From positions 58,391 to 105,528 of the forward strand of contig BJOX01000250.1 in the NCBI GenBank assembly GCA_009731375.1: a stretch of DNA of 47,138 bases, written 5' to 3'. Of the stretch, positions 1 to 11,786 are shown in pieces (positions within the stretch are counted from its first letter, which is position 1; every line of letters starts with the position of its first letter). A program made the translations under genes and the position numbers. The notes under the pieces were generated by a model. The model saw nothing but the letters and a program-made list of their open reading frames with translations. It made no database searches and had not been told where the DNA came from. The DNA comes from Paulinella micropora. Its lineage: Eukaryota; Cercozoa; Imbricatea; Euglyphida.

Positions 1-370
1 CCAAGCTGCACACCAACCACTGTCTCGCTGTGGTTGGTGTCTGTGCCCAGTTCAAGCCGAAAGGTAGCCGAGCCCTTTTGAACTATACGGGACAACACTA
101 GAACACTCCCCAGGAGCGTGTGCCCTAAGGAGATGATGCCACAAACAAGCCGAGGTTTCAGGAGTTCACGCTCGTTGTGAGTTACCTTCTACAACCCCGA
201 CTTCATCAACCCTTTGCATCACGCCCCGACTTCATCAGCCATGGTCAGGAGTTGGTTGCCTGTTTAGCACTTGCGCTGCGCGCGATTAACGGCGGACACA
301 AAATCGTCATTATAGGGGGTTTGGTTTTAGGCCGGAGCACTGCGCAGCTGGCCCTCTGCATCACCCCCGG

Positions 371-371
<1 letters not shown>
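1..371. other. Non-repetitive flank with a hairpin
   Basis: No convincing gene. Bases 11-20 (CACCAACCAC) and 30-39 (GTGGTTGGTG) form a perfect 10-bp inverted repeat with a 9-base loop. The phrase CCCCGACTTCATCA occurs twice, near 196 and 224. The block runs straight into a GATA microsatellite. Confidence 0.5.
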
Positions 372-415
<44 letters not shown>

Positions 416-464
416 GTAGATAGGTAGGTAGGTAGGTAGGTAGATAGATAGATAGATAGATAGA
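372..464. repeat. (GATA)n/(GGTA)n microsatellite
   Basis: GATA units are interrupted in the middle by GGTA units. The open frames across it (repeating Tyr-Leu-Ser-Ile) are repeat translations, not genes. Confidence 0.95.
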
Positions 465-521
465 TACATCAGTTCCAAGAATACGAAACGAATTACAAGC
501 ATGGATTGATACATACACATA

Positions 522-524
<3 letters not shown>

Positions 525-555
<31 letters not shown>

Positions 556-562
556 TTATATA

Positions 563-595
<33 letters not shown>

Positions 596-630
596 GGTAC
601 TGTCTACTACTAACTACTACTAACTACTGT

Positions 631-668
<38 letters not shown>

Positions 669-696
669 GCTACTACTACTGCTACTGCTACTACTG

Positions 697-737
<41 letters not shown>

Positions 738-738
738 G

Positions 739-778
<40 letters not shown>

Positions 779-789
779 TACTACTACTA

Positions 790-885
<96 letters not shown>

Positions 886-893
886 CTATTTAT
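525..893. repeat. Compound CA/TA/CTA/ATT microsatellite
   Basis: A short CA and TA run leads into about 220 bases of CTA triplets with sporadic changes, then about 100 bases of pure ATT. Confidence 0.95.
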
Positions 894-1015
894 TTATTTA
901 TTTATCTTTCCATCTATCTATCTACCTTTCTACAAACTTACCTATTTATCTTTTTTTAAATCTAATTATCTAAATGTTATGTAGGATCGTTCCACCCAGC
1001 GCCCATCGTGAGAGG

Positions 1016-1146
1016 TGTGTATGTATGTATGTATGTATGTATGTATCCATGTCTGGTATGATATGCATGTATGCATGTATGTATGTATGTATGTATACGT
1101 ATGTATTTATGTTTAGATGTTTATAGTAGTAGTAGTCGTAGTAGTA

Positions 1147-1191
<45 letters not shown>

Positions 1192-1289
1192 TACTAAGTT
1201 AAGTCGCCAGATAGAGGTCGACGGCGAAGACCAAGTGATAAACAGGTAGACAGACAGACAGAAAGATAGATAGACAGACAGACAGACAG

Positions 1290-1333
<44 letters not shown>
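1016..1333. repeat. GTAT, AGT, AGAC and GATA microsatellites
   Basis: A chain of short tandem blocks separated by 20-60 bases of ordinary sequence. There is no coding signal. Confidence 0.9.
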
Positions 1334-1481
1334 CATAGATGTACCATGTTAAGTCGCGAGGTGGAGGTGGATGGCGACGAGGAAGCTCGCCCGTCCAGAT
1401 TGGTCATGAAAGCCCGCCCTTCCGCCGCGCTCTGGGCATTGAGGTCTGATACATAGAGAAACCAAGACATGCGACGCAAGG

Positions 1482-1485
<4 letters not shown>

Positions 1486-1547
<62 letters not shown>

Positions 1548-1581
1548 AGAAGAAGAAGAAGAAGAAGAAGAAGAAGAAGAA
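1486..1581. repeat. Poly(A) tract followed by (GAA)n
   Basis: About 60 consecutive A residues pass directly into about 12 GAA units. It could be the tail of an old retroposon or simple expansion; no retroposon body is recognisable to its left. Confidence 0.9.
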
Positions 1582-1774
1582 GGAAATCGCCGTAATCACC
1601 GCCACAAATTTGCCACCTTCGCCTTCCGTCTTACTTGTATTTTTTCTATACATAATATGGACATAAATGCATGCATACATACCTGGCCACGTGGAGGAGG
1701 AACTGCTGGCGCGTTCGCCTGCGGACGAGATGCTGGCACGTCCCAACCGACTCGGCGCGTTGACATCTGCATGC

Positions 1775-1777
<3 letters not shown>

Positions 1778-1832
<55 letters not shown>

Positions 1833-2096
1833 TACTGATCGATCTATCTGTATACATGCATGCGTTGGTATGTCTGCTTGTTTGGAAGCGATCAAAACAG
1901 ATTTGTTTTAGTTTCCTTTCATTTCCTTTCATTTCCTTTCCTTTCTTTCTTTCTTTCTTTCTTTCTTTCTCTTTTTCTTTCCTACCTGGTTGCTGGTTGC
2001 GTGCGTCAAGTGGGTTCTCAGTGGCTTCGGGTGACAACTATAAGATAAATAAATAGATAGATAGAGATAGATAGACAGATAGATAGATAGATATGT

Positions 2097-2147
<51 letters not shown>

Positions 2148-2150
2148 CAA
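1778..2150. repeat. GATA and TTTC microsatellites
   Basis: Two GATA blocks (about 1778-1832 and 2045-2150) flank a TTTC/pyrimidine block (about 1914-1980). Confidence 0.9.
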
Positions 2151-2567
2151 GGATATGTATGCATGTATACATGTAAGTGGATGCATGAACATGTTTTTAA
2201 ATTATACGTGTGTATGCATGTAAGCACCTCGCGTGGGGCTAACGCGTAGCGCAGAGACACTGCTAGGGCACAGATGTGACAGACCACCACCTAACGCAGA
2301 CACGATAGACATAACATGAATGAATAACACATATATAACATACGTAACACACTGCTAGCCACCTAACGCAGGCAAAACATTCATGTTCATGAAAATTGTT
2401 TTATATATTACCACGAGTGATATGGGGTTGAACAAGTCTTCGAGTGTGTGCTTAGCGTCAGCCTGCCAATTGCTTTTGTCGGCCACGTGGAAGAAGAAAA
2501 AGATGAAGTAGAGCCAGCAAGCAAGGTTCATGATCGCCACGTTAGATTGCAGACGAACCGCCAATTG
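2151..2567. other. Interval without a recognised gene
   Basis: Mostly unremarkable AT-rich sequence. On the minus strand about 2500-2567 encodes a short hydrophobic stretch (SNVAIMNLACWLY) related to two stretches near 6040-6215. This could be a fragment of a polytopic membrane-protein exon, but no full exon or gene can be built. Confidence 0.3.
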
Positions 2568-2613
2568 CTATGTAATAATAATAATAATGATAATAATAAT
2601 AATAATAATAATA

Positions 2614-2757
2614 GTGCTTCTCTGTCAATGGCTGATGCATTTCTGCACATGCGCCTCCATCGTCTCACCCGTGAGGGGAGTACGAAGAATTGACGATAAG
2701 CTCTAATGACACCCCCGCAAGGGCAGTTCCAACACTTCCAGACGGGCCGGTATGTTC

Positions 2758-2758
<1 letters not shown>
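2614..2758 (-). mobile_element. tRNA-derived SINE, truncated (body only)
   Basis: This matches the body of the element at 3890-4157 almost base for base: the CAATGGCTGATGCATTTCTG block, the GAGGGGAGTACGAAGAATTG block and the CCGGTATGTTCAAT block. It stops before the tRNA-like head. The element reads on the minus strand, so the AAT run at 2568-2613 is its (ATT)n tail. Confidence 0.75.
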
Positions 2759-2791
<33 letters not shown>

Positions 2792-2800
2792 GTAATAGTA

Positions 2801-2875
<75 letters not shown>

Positions 2876-2930
2876 TAGTCATGATAATGATAATAATAAT
2901 AATAATAGTAACAATAATAACAACAACAAC

Positions 2931-2992
<62 letters not shown>

Positions 2993-3055
2993 CAACAACA
3001 ATAACAATAGCAACAATAATAATAAGAACAAAAACAACAACAACAACAAGAACAC

Positions 3056-3113
<58 letters not shown>

Positions 3114-3180
3114 TAATAATAATAGTAATAATAATAATAACAATAATAATAATAATAATAATAAAAATAATAAATAATAA

Positions 3181-3211
<31 letters not shown>

Positions 3212-3255
3212 ACTAATACTAATACTAATACTAATACTAATACTAATACTAATAA

Positions 3256-3287
<32 letters not shown>

Positions 3288-3300
3288 CTACTACTACTAC

Positions 3301-3378
<78 letters not shown>
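2757..3378. repeat. Long (AAT)n microsatellite with variants
   Basis: About 620 bases of AAT triplets with islands of AAC, ACT, AAAT and GAT variants. Imperfections divide it into several homogeneous blocks, as in an old expanded array. Confidence 0.95.
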
Positions 3379-3380
<2 letters not shown>

Positions 3381-3848
3381 GTATTGATCTGTCATGGCTG
3401 AGCCCAAGGGCCATGCGCCTCCATCCCTCGACCCAACAGTCACAACAGTGAATGTTGGGGAGGGAAAAATGAACTTCTAATACTCCCTGACTAGCTCGCT
3501 CGGCGTGTCGGGTACATTGCAGGGAATCAACTGCAAATGATTGATGTTCCCTATGAGAGAGTTCCACAAGACTAGGTATAAGTCGAATGGAGGCAATCAA
3601 GGGGTAGCAGACATTTCATGCGGTCTGCCAGCGCATAAGGACGTTGTGTGGTAAGTGTCTGGGACGCCTCGAAACCCGTCACCACCACTAGATCGCGAAT
3701 GTATATACCCTTTTGATCCCACGTGGTGTATGTCTTATAAAAACAACACAACGAAATAGCCGGAACCAGTGGGAAGAGGCCCGACCACCTCCTCCCGTGG
3801 GGATGCCATAATCTCCCGTGGGATGCCATACTGTGCACCCCTCCATAA
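3379..3848. other. Interval without a recognised gene
   Basis: About 470 bases of mixed sequence between two AAT arrays. No open frame with protein-like composition, RNA gene or repeat could be identified. Confidence 0.4.
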
Positions 3849-3889
3849 CAATAATAATAATAATAATAATAACAATAATAATAATAATA

Positions 3890-4157
3890 GTGCTTCTCTG
3901 TCAATGGCTGATGCATTTCTGCACATGCGCCTCCATCGTCTCACCCGTGAGGGGAGTACGAAGAATTGACGATAAGCTCTAATGACACCCCCGCAAGGGC
4001 AGTTCCAACACTTCCAGACGGGCCGGTATGTTCAATGAAAATACTGGTCCAGAAATAGACCGGTATGTTCAATGAAAATACTGGTGGCACCGACGGGAAT
4101 CGAACTGGCGACAGGGCCCAGATGGTAGAACTTGACCACTGGGCTATCACGGTGTCC
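3890..4157 (-). mobile_element. tRNA-derived SINE, near complete
   Basis: Read on the minus strand, the element starts with a tRNA-like head (4157 down to about 4084). It has an A-box-like TAGCCCAGTGG and a B-box-like GTTCGATTCCC and ends in CGGTGCCA. A body of about 190 bases and an (ATT)n tail (3849-3889) follow. Within the body the phrase CCGGTATGTTCAATGAAAAT occurs twice, a small internal duplication absent from the copy at 2614. The T-stem does not pair well, so the head is SINE sequence and not a working tRNA gene. Confidence 0.75.
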
Positions 4158-4181
4158 ATAATAATAATAATGATGATGATG

Positions 4182-4222
<41 letters not shown>

Positions 4223-4223
4223 T
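4158..4223. repeat. (AAT)n/(GAT)n microsatellite
   Basis: An AAT array with a short GAT island, immediately next to the SINE head. Confidence 0.9.
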
Positions 4224-4292
4224 TGTAGGGCTGGGGTTCCCGGGGCGAGGGCCCCTCGGACCCCCCCTTCCCGGTGGACAGGGTGCATTCAA

Positions 4293-4325
4293 TTGCCGGA
4301 GGTACCGGCAAGTTACCTCCGGCAA
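4293..4325. repeat. Perfect 12-bp inverted repeat
   Basis: TTGCCGGAGGTA (4293-4304) and TACCTCCGGCAA (4314-4325) are exact reverse complements around a 9-base loop. This may be a hairpin or the end of a small transposon; no partner end was found. Confidence 0.7.
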
Positions 4326-4341
4326 GTACTCCCCAAAAAAA

Positions 4342-4672
4342 CAAGGAATTTTGGCATTCAGGACGCTTCCCTAACGCAAATATTTGCGTGAATTCCAAAA
4401 AAATTATACCAGCGTCAACATCGAGTATGGGGCTAGCAACCCTGCGAATATGAGCTCCCAATTCCTCCTGGTTCCCACAAACCATGACTTATTCCGACAG
4501 GGGTGCGGAAAAAAAAAACAAGGAATTTAGGCATTCAGGACACTCCACTAACGCAAATATTTGTGTGAATTCCAAAACAATTATACAAGTCTGGGGCTAG
4601 CCACCCTGCAAATATGAGCTCCCAACTCCTGGTTCCATAAACCATGATTTATTCCGACAGGGGTGCCGAAAT
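4342..4672. repeat. Two-copy tandem duplication, about 177-bp period
   Basis: Copies start at CAAGGAATT (4342 and 4519) and end at GACAGGGGTGC. They share ACGCAAATATTTG, GGGGCTAGC, AATATGAGCTCCCAA and CATGA(C/T)TTATTCCGACAGG, with small indels. The first copy contains a perfect 16-bp palindrome, ACGCAAATATTTGCGT, at 4374-4389; the second copy has one changed base there. Confidence 0.75.
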
Positions 4673-4675
4673 GGT

Positions 4676-5668
4676 GTGTGTGTGTGTGTGTGGGGGGGGG
4701 GGGTACAAAATTTCCATTTTGCCCCCCCCCCCAAACCCCCCCCCCCCCCCTCCCCCCACCCCCGGGGGGAAGGNNNNNNNNNNNNNNNNNNNNNNNNNNN
4801 NNNNNNNNNNNNNNNNNNNNNNNNNNNNNNNNNNNNNNNNNNNNNNNNNNNNNNNNNNNNNNNNNNNNNNNNNNNNNNNNNNNNNNNNNNNNNNNNNNNN
4901 NNNNNNNNNNNNNNNNNNNNNNNNNNNNNNNNNNNNNNNNNNNNNNNNNNNNNNNNNNNNNNNNNNNNNNNNNNNNNNNNNNNNNNNNNNNNNNNNNNNN
5001 NNNNNNNNNNNNNNNNNNNNNNNNNNNNNNNNNNNNNNNNNNNNNNNNNNNNNNNNNNNNNNNNNNNNNNNNNNNNNNNNNNNNNNNNNNNNNNNNNNNN
5101 NNNNNNNNNNNNNNNNNNNNNNNNNNNNNNNNNNNNNNNNNNNNNNNNNNNNNNNNNNNNNNNNNNNNNNNNNNNNNNNNNNNNNNNNNNNNNNNNNNNN
5201 NNNNNNNNNNNNNNNNNNNNNNNNNNNNNNNNNNNNNNNNNNNNNNNNNNNNNNNNNNNNNNNNNNNNNNNNNNNNNNNNNNNNNNNNNNNNNNNNNNNN
5301 NNNNNNNNNNNNNNNNNNNNNNNNNNNNNNNNNNNNNNNNNNNNNNNNNNNNNNNNNNNNNNNNNNNNNNNNNNNNNNNNNNNNNNNNNNNNNNNNNNNN
5401 NNNNNNNNNNNNNNNNNNNNNNNNNNNNNNNNNNNNNNNNNNNNNNNNNNNNNNNNNNNNNNNNNNNNNNNNNNNNNNNNNNNNNNNNNNNNNNNNNNNN
5501 NNNNNNNNNNNNNNNNNNNNNNNNNNNNNNNNNNNNNNNNNNNNNNNNNNNNNNNNNNNNNNNNNNNNNNNNNNNNNNNNNNNNNNNNNNNNNNNNNNNN
5601 NNNNNNNNNNNNNNNNNNNNNNNNNNNNNNNNNNNNNNNNNNNNNNNNNNNNNNNNNNNNNNNNNNNN
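4676..5668. other. Low-complexity edge and assembly gap (N 4774-5668)
   Basis: A GT run, a G run and a C-rich run (4676-4773) end in 895 undetermined bases. The open frames across the N run are meaningless. Confidence 0.98.
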
Positions 5669-5897
5669 GTCAATGGCGAATGCATTTCTGCACATGTGCC
5701 TCCATCGTCTCACCCGCGAGGGGAGTACGAAGATTTGACGATAGGCTCTACTGACACCCCCGCAAGGCAGCTCCAAGCCTTCCAGACAGACCAATACTTT
5801 CAAAGAAAATATCCTTTGAAAATACTGGCACCGACGGGAATCGAACTGGCGACAGGTCCCAGATGGTAGACCTTAACCACTGGGCTATCGCGGTGCC
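5669..5897 (-). mobile_element. tRNA-derived SINE, cut by the gap
   Basis: Third copy of the element at 3890-4157, about 85-90% similar by eye. It has the best-preserved head: 5' GGCACCG and 3' CGGTGCC form a perfect 7-bp acceptor-like stem on the minus strand. Its tail side is lost in the N run. Confidence 0.75.
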
Positions 5898-6033
<136 letters not shown>

Positions 6034-6405
6034 GGAGATAAAATAGAGCTAGCAAGCTAGGTTGACGATGTCCGAGTTGGACTGCAAAAGAATCGCCAAC
6101 ATTTTGGATGTCATTACATATTATATGCCACGAAGAAGATAATATAGAGCACACAAGCAAGGTTCGCGACGGCCAGGTTAGAGATGAATAGGCACATACA
6201 TAGCCAAAAGTTGGGGTGTCGAGATTTTTGCATGCGTAAAAAAGTATGTACGTCATCGATTGTATATATGTATACCTTGAGTTGCAGTTTGACCAACAAG
6301 GCACGTAGCCGCAGCGCTATGAAGCTCATCATGAAATACCTATGTATCATATTGTTATATTATGATTACATACCTGCATGATATCATGTGACATATTCTA
6401 GTAGG

Positions 6406-6407
<2 letters not shown>
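6034..6407. other. Interval with two related short units
   Basis: About 6040-6103 and 6151-6215 resemble each other and the stretch at 2500-2567 (shared TAGAGC, AGCAAGC, AAGGTT). The minus strand of the second unit reads FISNLAVANLACVLY, which is reminiscent of a rhodopsin-like receptor helix 2. The reading frame is not maintained far enough for a gene call. Confidence 0.3.
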
Positions 6408-6441
<34 letters not shown>

Positions 6442-6652
6442 ACATATACACACAGACACACACACACACACAGACACACACACACTCTCTGGGAGACCAG
6501 ATAAACACGAAAATCCCGTGATACAAGACCATTGAAGTGAAACAAACCTGAGAGAGAGAGAGAGAAGGAGGGGGGGGTGATACAAGTCCATAGCTGTGAA
6601 ACAAATCTCTGAGAGAGAGAGAGAGAGAGAGAGAGAGGGAACATAGAGAAAG

Positions 6653-6686
<34 letters not shown>

Positions 6687-6768
6687 TAGATAGATAGAGA
6701 GAGAGAGAAGGAGGGGAGGGGGGGGGGCTCGGGGAAGGTGATGCAAGACCATAGCAGTGAAGAGAGAG

Positions 6769-6813
<45 letters not shown>

Positions 6814-7022
6814 TCAGAAAGACAAGAAAAGGAATGGAAAACAGAGAAAACGAAGAAAAGAAATACGAAATGAAGCAAAGAAAAGGAAAGGAAAGGAAAA
6901 GAAAGAAGGAAAGAAAGAAAGAAAGAAAGAAAGAAAGACAGAAAGAAAGAAAGAAGGAGGCAAGAAGAAAGGTGGGAAAGAAAATAGTGAAGGAAATAAA
7001 ACGAATAAAAGGAAAGAAATAA
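6408..7022. repeat. CT/GA, CA and AAAG microsatellite cluster
   Basis: GA and CT runs, CA runs and a purine-rich AAAG block (about 6880-6960), with short unique spacers. One spacer phrase, ATACAAG(A/T)CCAT followed by GTGAAACAAA, recurs near 6521 and 6580. Confidence 0.9.
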
Positions 7023-7710
7023 CAGAAAAGACATTTAAAAAAAATTTAAAAAAGAATAAAAAAAATGGAACGAATGAAAGAAAGACAGAAATGGAAAAAA
7101 TGCAGCACAGGAAAAGTACCGGGTAGTGTGTGAGCCAGATTGCGACCAGGAAGATGAGTGTAGGAAACACAATCAAGAGCTACCAGATAGGTAGATAGAT
7201 AGATAGATGAAATATCGACTAATGTCAGAAAAAAGGAGCTTCTGATTTCGTCAACCAGGAAGTCTGTGGGTAAAGTATTAACCCGATGCCCAGCTAAGCC
7301 GTGATGTTTGCACGGAAGGGACTGATACAGGCAATACCAAAGCTCCCTAGTACCAGGCGGGGCCAGGGCTCGTTCCATAAAGCGCCCCTTGCAGAACGAG
7401 CTCCCACCTCCATTACAGAGGGCCCAGTAAGCAGATGGAGTTTCGAGACTGTTCGACAGTCTAGTATAAACCGACAGAGCACTGTGGGTTTTATTCCGGG
7501 CTCAACAAGCGAGAAAGGGCACCCTGAGGGAACAGGATTGTGCTTCCCGTCGCTATTTCGGCATGTGACTTATAGGCGTATGGCTAGGCACACATAAGGC
7601 ACCCCACCACGGGCCCAGCACACCCACACCATCCCCTAATTCTCTGTCTGTCGACAGATGGCACCCATTTCAAAAAATCAAGCCCAAGAGAGGGTCAGTG
7701 ACACCTCAAG
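7023..7710. other. Interval without a recognised gene
   Basis: Mixed sequence with no protein-like frame I trust. The phrase AAGATGAGTGTAGGAAACAC at about 7151 recurs at about 7843, so both may belong to one dispersed repeat family. Confidence 0.35.
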
Positions 7711-7753
<43 letters not shown>

Positions 7754-8165
7754 GTAGGCAGGTAGGTAGATAGATAGACAGATAGATAGATAGACAGATA
7801 GATGAACCGATAGATAGGCAGGTAAATACATACACACTGTGCAAGATGAGTGTAGGAAACACAACCAACAGCTAACAGGTGCCACAGTATGCATGTATGC
7901 ATGCACGTATGTAAGTATTTATGTAAGTATGTATGTATGTATGTATGTATGCATGTATGCACGTGTGTATGTATGTATGTATGTATGTATGCATGTATGT
8001 ATGTATGTATGTATGCATTTATGTATGTATGTCTGCATGTATGTATGTATGTATGTATGTATGAATGTATGTATGTATGATAATGTGTATGTATGTCCAT
8101 CAAGACGCATTGAACAGCGACATCTCTTCTCTCTCTCTCTCTCTCTCTCTCTGTTTCTCTCTCTG

Positions 8166-8236
<71 letters not shown>
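7711..8236. repeat. GATA, GTAT and CT microsatellites
   Basis: GATA at about 7711-7805, GTAT with GCAT variants at about 7888-8095, and CT at about 8124-8236. Confidence 0.95.
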
Positions 8237-8238
<2 letters not shown>

Positions 8239-8399
8239 GTTGACCAACATGAGACGATAGACGAAGGTGATTTGTATCTTGGCGGTGGGCACACGCAGTC
8301 TACGCAACGGGTCTGGAGAGGGAAAAGAAGGAAATAGGTGTGTATTTGTGAGTTGGAGGGGGGGGGGATGGAGAAAATAAAAAGAAGGAAATAGGTATA

Positions 8400-8403
8400 T
8401 ATT

Positions 8404-8448
<45 letters not shown>

Positions 8449-8449
8449 T

Positions 8450-8491
<42 letters not shown>
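8400..8491. repeat. (TA)n-(GA)n microsatellite
   Basis: A TA run passes directly into a GA run. Confidence 0.95.
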
Positions 8492-8494
<3 letters not shown>

Positions 8495-8529
8495 GTAAGG
8501 CATACGTCGTGAGTCGAAGCGGCACTCAG

Positions 8530-8800
8530 TCAACAGCACGTTCATTTGCACTGCGGTTATAATGAAGGCACCTAGATAATATGTATTAAATAATATGCAC
8601 AACACAAATATAAACACAAATATAAATATCAATAGCCAATAGAACGATCGTGTACACTGCGGTGATGATGAAGGCACCTAGATAATATGCATTAAATGAT
8701 ATGACAACACAAATATAAACACAAACATAAATATGAATAGCCAATAGCACGTTGATGTGCACTGTGGTGATGATGAAGGCACCTAGATAATATGCAAAGA
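8530..8800. repeat. Three-copy minisatellite, about 105-bp unit
   Basis: GAAGGCACCTAGATAATATG recurs at about 8564, 8670 and 8775, giving periods of about 106 and 105. Each copy includes AACACAAATATAAACACAAA and AATAGCCAATAG. On the minus strand each copy reads a hydrophobic YYLGAFIIT...NVLL phrase. Confidence 0.8.
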
Positions 8801-8854
8801 ACACAAACATAAACACAAATATGAAAGACGAATCTGTACGTCTGCATGTATTCA

Positions 8855-9420
8855 TGACTTGCTATGTTCGATAAGTGAGCCAGCCATGGCTAAGAAGAAC
8901 ACATTCTTTCTATCTTTATCCATTTTTCTCACTCACGCACTCAAAGGTATTTATGACCTACATTGTTCGATGAGTGAGCCAGCCGTGCCAAAGAGGAACA
9001 TATTCTTTCTGTCTTCATCTCACTTTTTCTCAATCACGCACTTAAAGGTGTGTATGGCTTACGGTGTTCGATCAGTGAGCCCGCCATGCCAAAGAAGAAC
9101 ACCTTCTTTCTATCTTAATCTCTTTCTCTCTCTCTCTCTCTCTCTCTCACGCACTCGTAGGTATGTATGACTTACTGTGTTCGATCAGTGAGCCCGCCAT
9201 GCCAAAGAAGAATACATTCTTTCTATCTTTATCTCCCTTTTCCTCTCTCTCACGCACTCAAATGTATGTGTGACTTACTACGTTAGATGAGTGAGCCCGC
9301 TATGCCAAAAAAGAATGCATGAATATGAATATATGAATATGAATATGTACGTATGCATGTATGTATGACTTACTATGTTCAATGAGTGAGCCCGCCATGC
9401 CGAATAAGAAGATATTCAGG
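8855..9420. repeat. Six-copy minisatellite, 95-113-bp unit
   Basis: The core GTTCGATNAGTGAGCC starts at 8866, 8965, 9066, 9179, 9282 (variant GTTAGATGAGTGAGCC) and 9377 (variant GTTCAATGAGTGAGCC). It is followed by a CCATGCCAAAGAAGAA-like block and a TCACGCACTC block. Several copies show GTAAGT on the minus strand directly after the core, matching a splice donor. Confidence 0.85.
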
Positions 9421-9488
9421 TCCACAGGCATTATGCCCAGATAGCTCCTGGACACACCGAGAGAAACGAAATAGAAATAGCTTCATTG

Positions 9489-9499
9489 GGTGTGTGTGA

Positions 9500-9560
<61 letters not shown>

Positions 9561-9579
9561 ACTGTGAGTGAGTGAGTGA

Positions 9580-9653
<74 letters not shown>

Positions 9654-9673
9654 ACAGAGAGGAAGAAAGAGGG

Positions 9674-9707
<34 letters not shown>

Positions 9708-9717
9708 AGGGAGAGAA

Positions 9718-9750
<33 letters not shown>
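9489..9750. repeat. (GT)n/(GA)n microsatellite
   Basis: Alternating GT and GA blocks. The Ser/Leu-rich and Arg/Glu-rich frames across it are artefacts. Confidence 0.95.
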
Positions 9751-9752
<2 letters not shown>

Positions 9753-9888
9753 CCCAGGGTCGATGCACTCCAAGAGCACCAACAAAGTGGTGACAAGCAG
9801 CAGATTTGTTTCATTCATCTACCACAACGACAACATCGAGATCAAATTAAGTATATACGCGTATGTCTCGGGGTAAGTGTGAAAAAGA

Positions 9889-10030
9889 TCAAGATAAAGA
9901 TAAAGATAAACATGAAGATGAAGATAAAGATACATAAAATGACAAAGATGAAGATCACGATAAAGATAAAAGACTAAGATAAAAAATAAAGAGAAAAGAT
10001 AAAGATAAAGACAAAGATAGAGATAGAGAT
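9889..10030. repeat. (AAGATA)n hexanucleotide repeat
   Basis: Imperfect AAGATA and GAAGAT units, the only hexamer array in the window. Confidence 0.8.
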
Positions 10031-10094
10031 AAATATACCACATACTCGGACGAGGGCTGCCACCTGCGCGAAGCCAACTATAATCAATCAGCCA

Positions 10095-10195
10095 ATATAT
10101 GTATGTATGCATGTATGTATGCATGCATGTATGTATGTATGTATGTATGTATTTATGTATGTTTTGTATGTATGTATGTGTATGTATGCATGTTG
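10095..10195. repeat. (GTAT)n microsatellite
   Basis: GTAT units with GCAT variants. Confidence 0.9.
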
Positions 10196-10358
10196 TGATG
10201 CCTGCGCGTGGATAATTACCAACAGAAATATAAATTTACAAATCAATATCAACCACGGCATATTTGCTTATGTACAACAATAATATATGATTTATATACA
10301 TGCATTTATATATATAATATACATATATATATATGTATATAATACATAGAAGATAACA

Positions 10359-10402
10359 TAGACAGATAGACAGATAGCTAGCTAGCTAGCTAGCTAGCTA
10401 GC

Positions 10403-10439
<37 letters not shown>

Positions 10440-10442
10440 CGG

Positions 10443-10481
<39 letters not shown>

Positions 10482-10487
10482 TTATAT

Positions 10488-10564
<77 letters not shown>

Positions 10565-10710
10565 CCCGGCGTTTCTCGAGCCAGGCCAGGCGCGCGCCAT
10601 ATATCGTCTAAGTAAGCAAATACGTAAGTAAGTAAGTAAGTAAGTAAGCAAGCAAGCAAGTAAGTAAGTAAACAAGTACATACATTAACTAGGTAGACAG
10701 GTAGGTAAGT

Positions 10711-10771
<61 letters not shown>

Positions 10772-10858
10772 CAGATAGACAGACAGATAGATAGATAGAT
10801 AGATGGATAGATAGATAGATAGATACAGACAAACAGACAGACAGACAGACAGATAGAC

Positions 10859-10896
<38 letters not shown>

Positions 10897-10945
10897 ATAA
10901 ATAGATAAATAGATAGATAGGTATGTATGTAGGTAGGTAGGTAGG

Positions 10946-10980
<35 letters not shown>

Positions 10981-11013
10981 GTAGATAGGTAGGTAGGTAG
11001 GTAGGTAGGTAGG

Positions 11014-11050
<37 letters not shown>
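10359..11050. repeat. Long (GATA)n array with GACA, GGTA and GTAA blocks
   Basis: About 690 bases, interrupted near 10563-10612 by a short unique stretch. The right end meets the phrase ATGTTTGGTCTATCAGCT, which also borders two other microsatellites. Confidence 0.95.
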
Positions 11051-11051
<1 letters not shown>

Positions 11052-11786
11052 TGTTTGGTCTATCAGCTGCATATCCGAAGACATCGGCATCCATTTCACT
11101 CCGCCGCCAGTTGGCGACTGGGTAGCGGGCTGGGAATGGGCACTAGGCCCCGCATCGCGCAGTCTGAACCCTCCCTGGCTGGAGGGCTCAGACTGATTCC
11201 AGCCACGTCTTCGTGTACACGTGCCCCGCCAAGGCTCGGGCCTGAGGGGTACACCAACCCTCGAGCTTCATCCAAGGCGACCACTTTGGCCGGACTATAC
11301 CTTTAAGATCTCCCTGCTTATGTGCCTACCCGGAAACAGGAAGACCCCACTCCCGTCTAGTCTCTGAACCTTTCCCAGTTGCCAGGCTACCACTGCACAG
11401 CGGCGACGGATGACTACCGGGTCCGCTTACGGAGCAGCGGTAGTGAATCGATTAGGAGCCGTGCGCGGGATAGCATCACAAGAAGGGACTTGGCTGCGGG
11501 TTACCCATTATTACTGCGTGGCCATATCCTTCGAGTTTTTACCATCCGACGAGCATTAACTGCCAGCTGCACCTTGCGGTTTCCCGCAGGCCGCGGTATC
11601 GAAGGCTAGGGCTTGCCCGAACAGTTTGAGAGTGCATCAAGGGCCTACGAAGGGTAGTGATCAGCCCTGCCCAGTCACGCTGCACCAGCTGCGACAAATC
11701 CGAAACAGACAGCTGGTGCAGGGATGAAGGAGATAGCTAGATCAACCCCCAGGCTGTAGGTGCCAGTGGGCCGAGTCCATCTCCGG

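Noticed and set aside
4084-4157. Functional tRNA gene at the SINE head
   Set aside because: The T-stem is mispaired and the sequence continues into a repeated body; it is a SINE head.
4597-5869. Open frames of 360-400 codons across 4774-5668
   Set aside because: Almost entirely N bases; only short real ends.
7711-8095. CRISPR-like array
   Set aside because: The repeats are 4-bp microsatellites without unique spacers, in a eukaryotic context.
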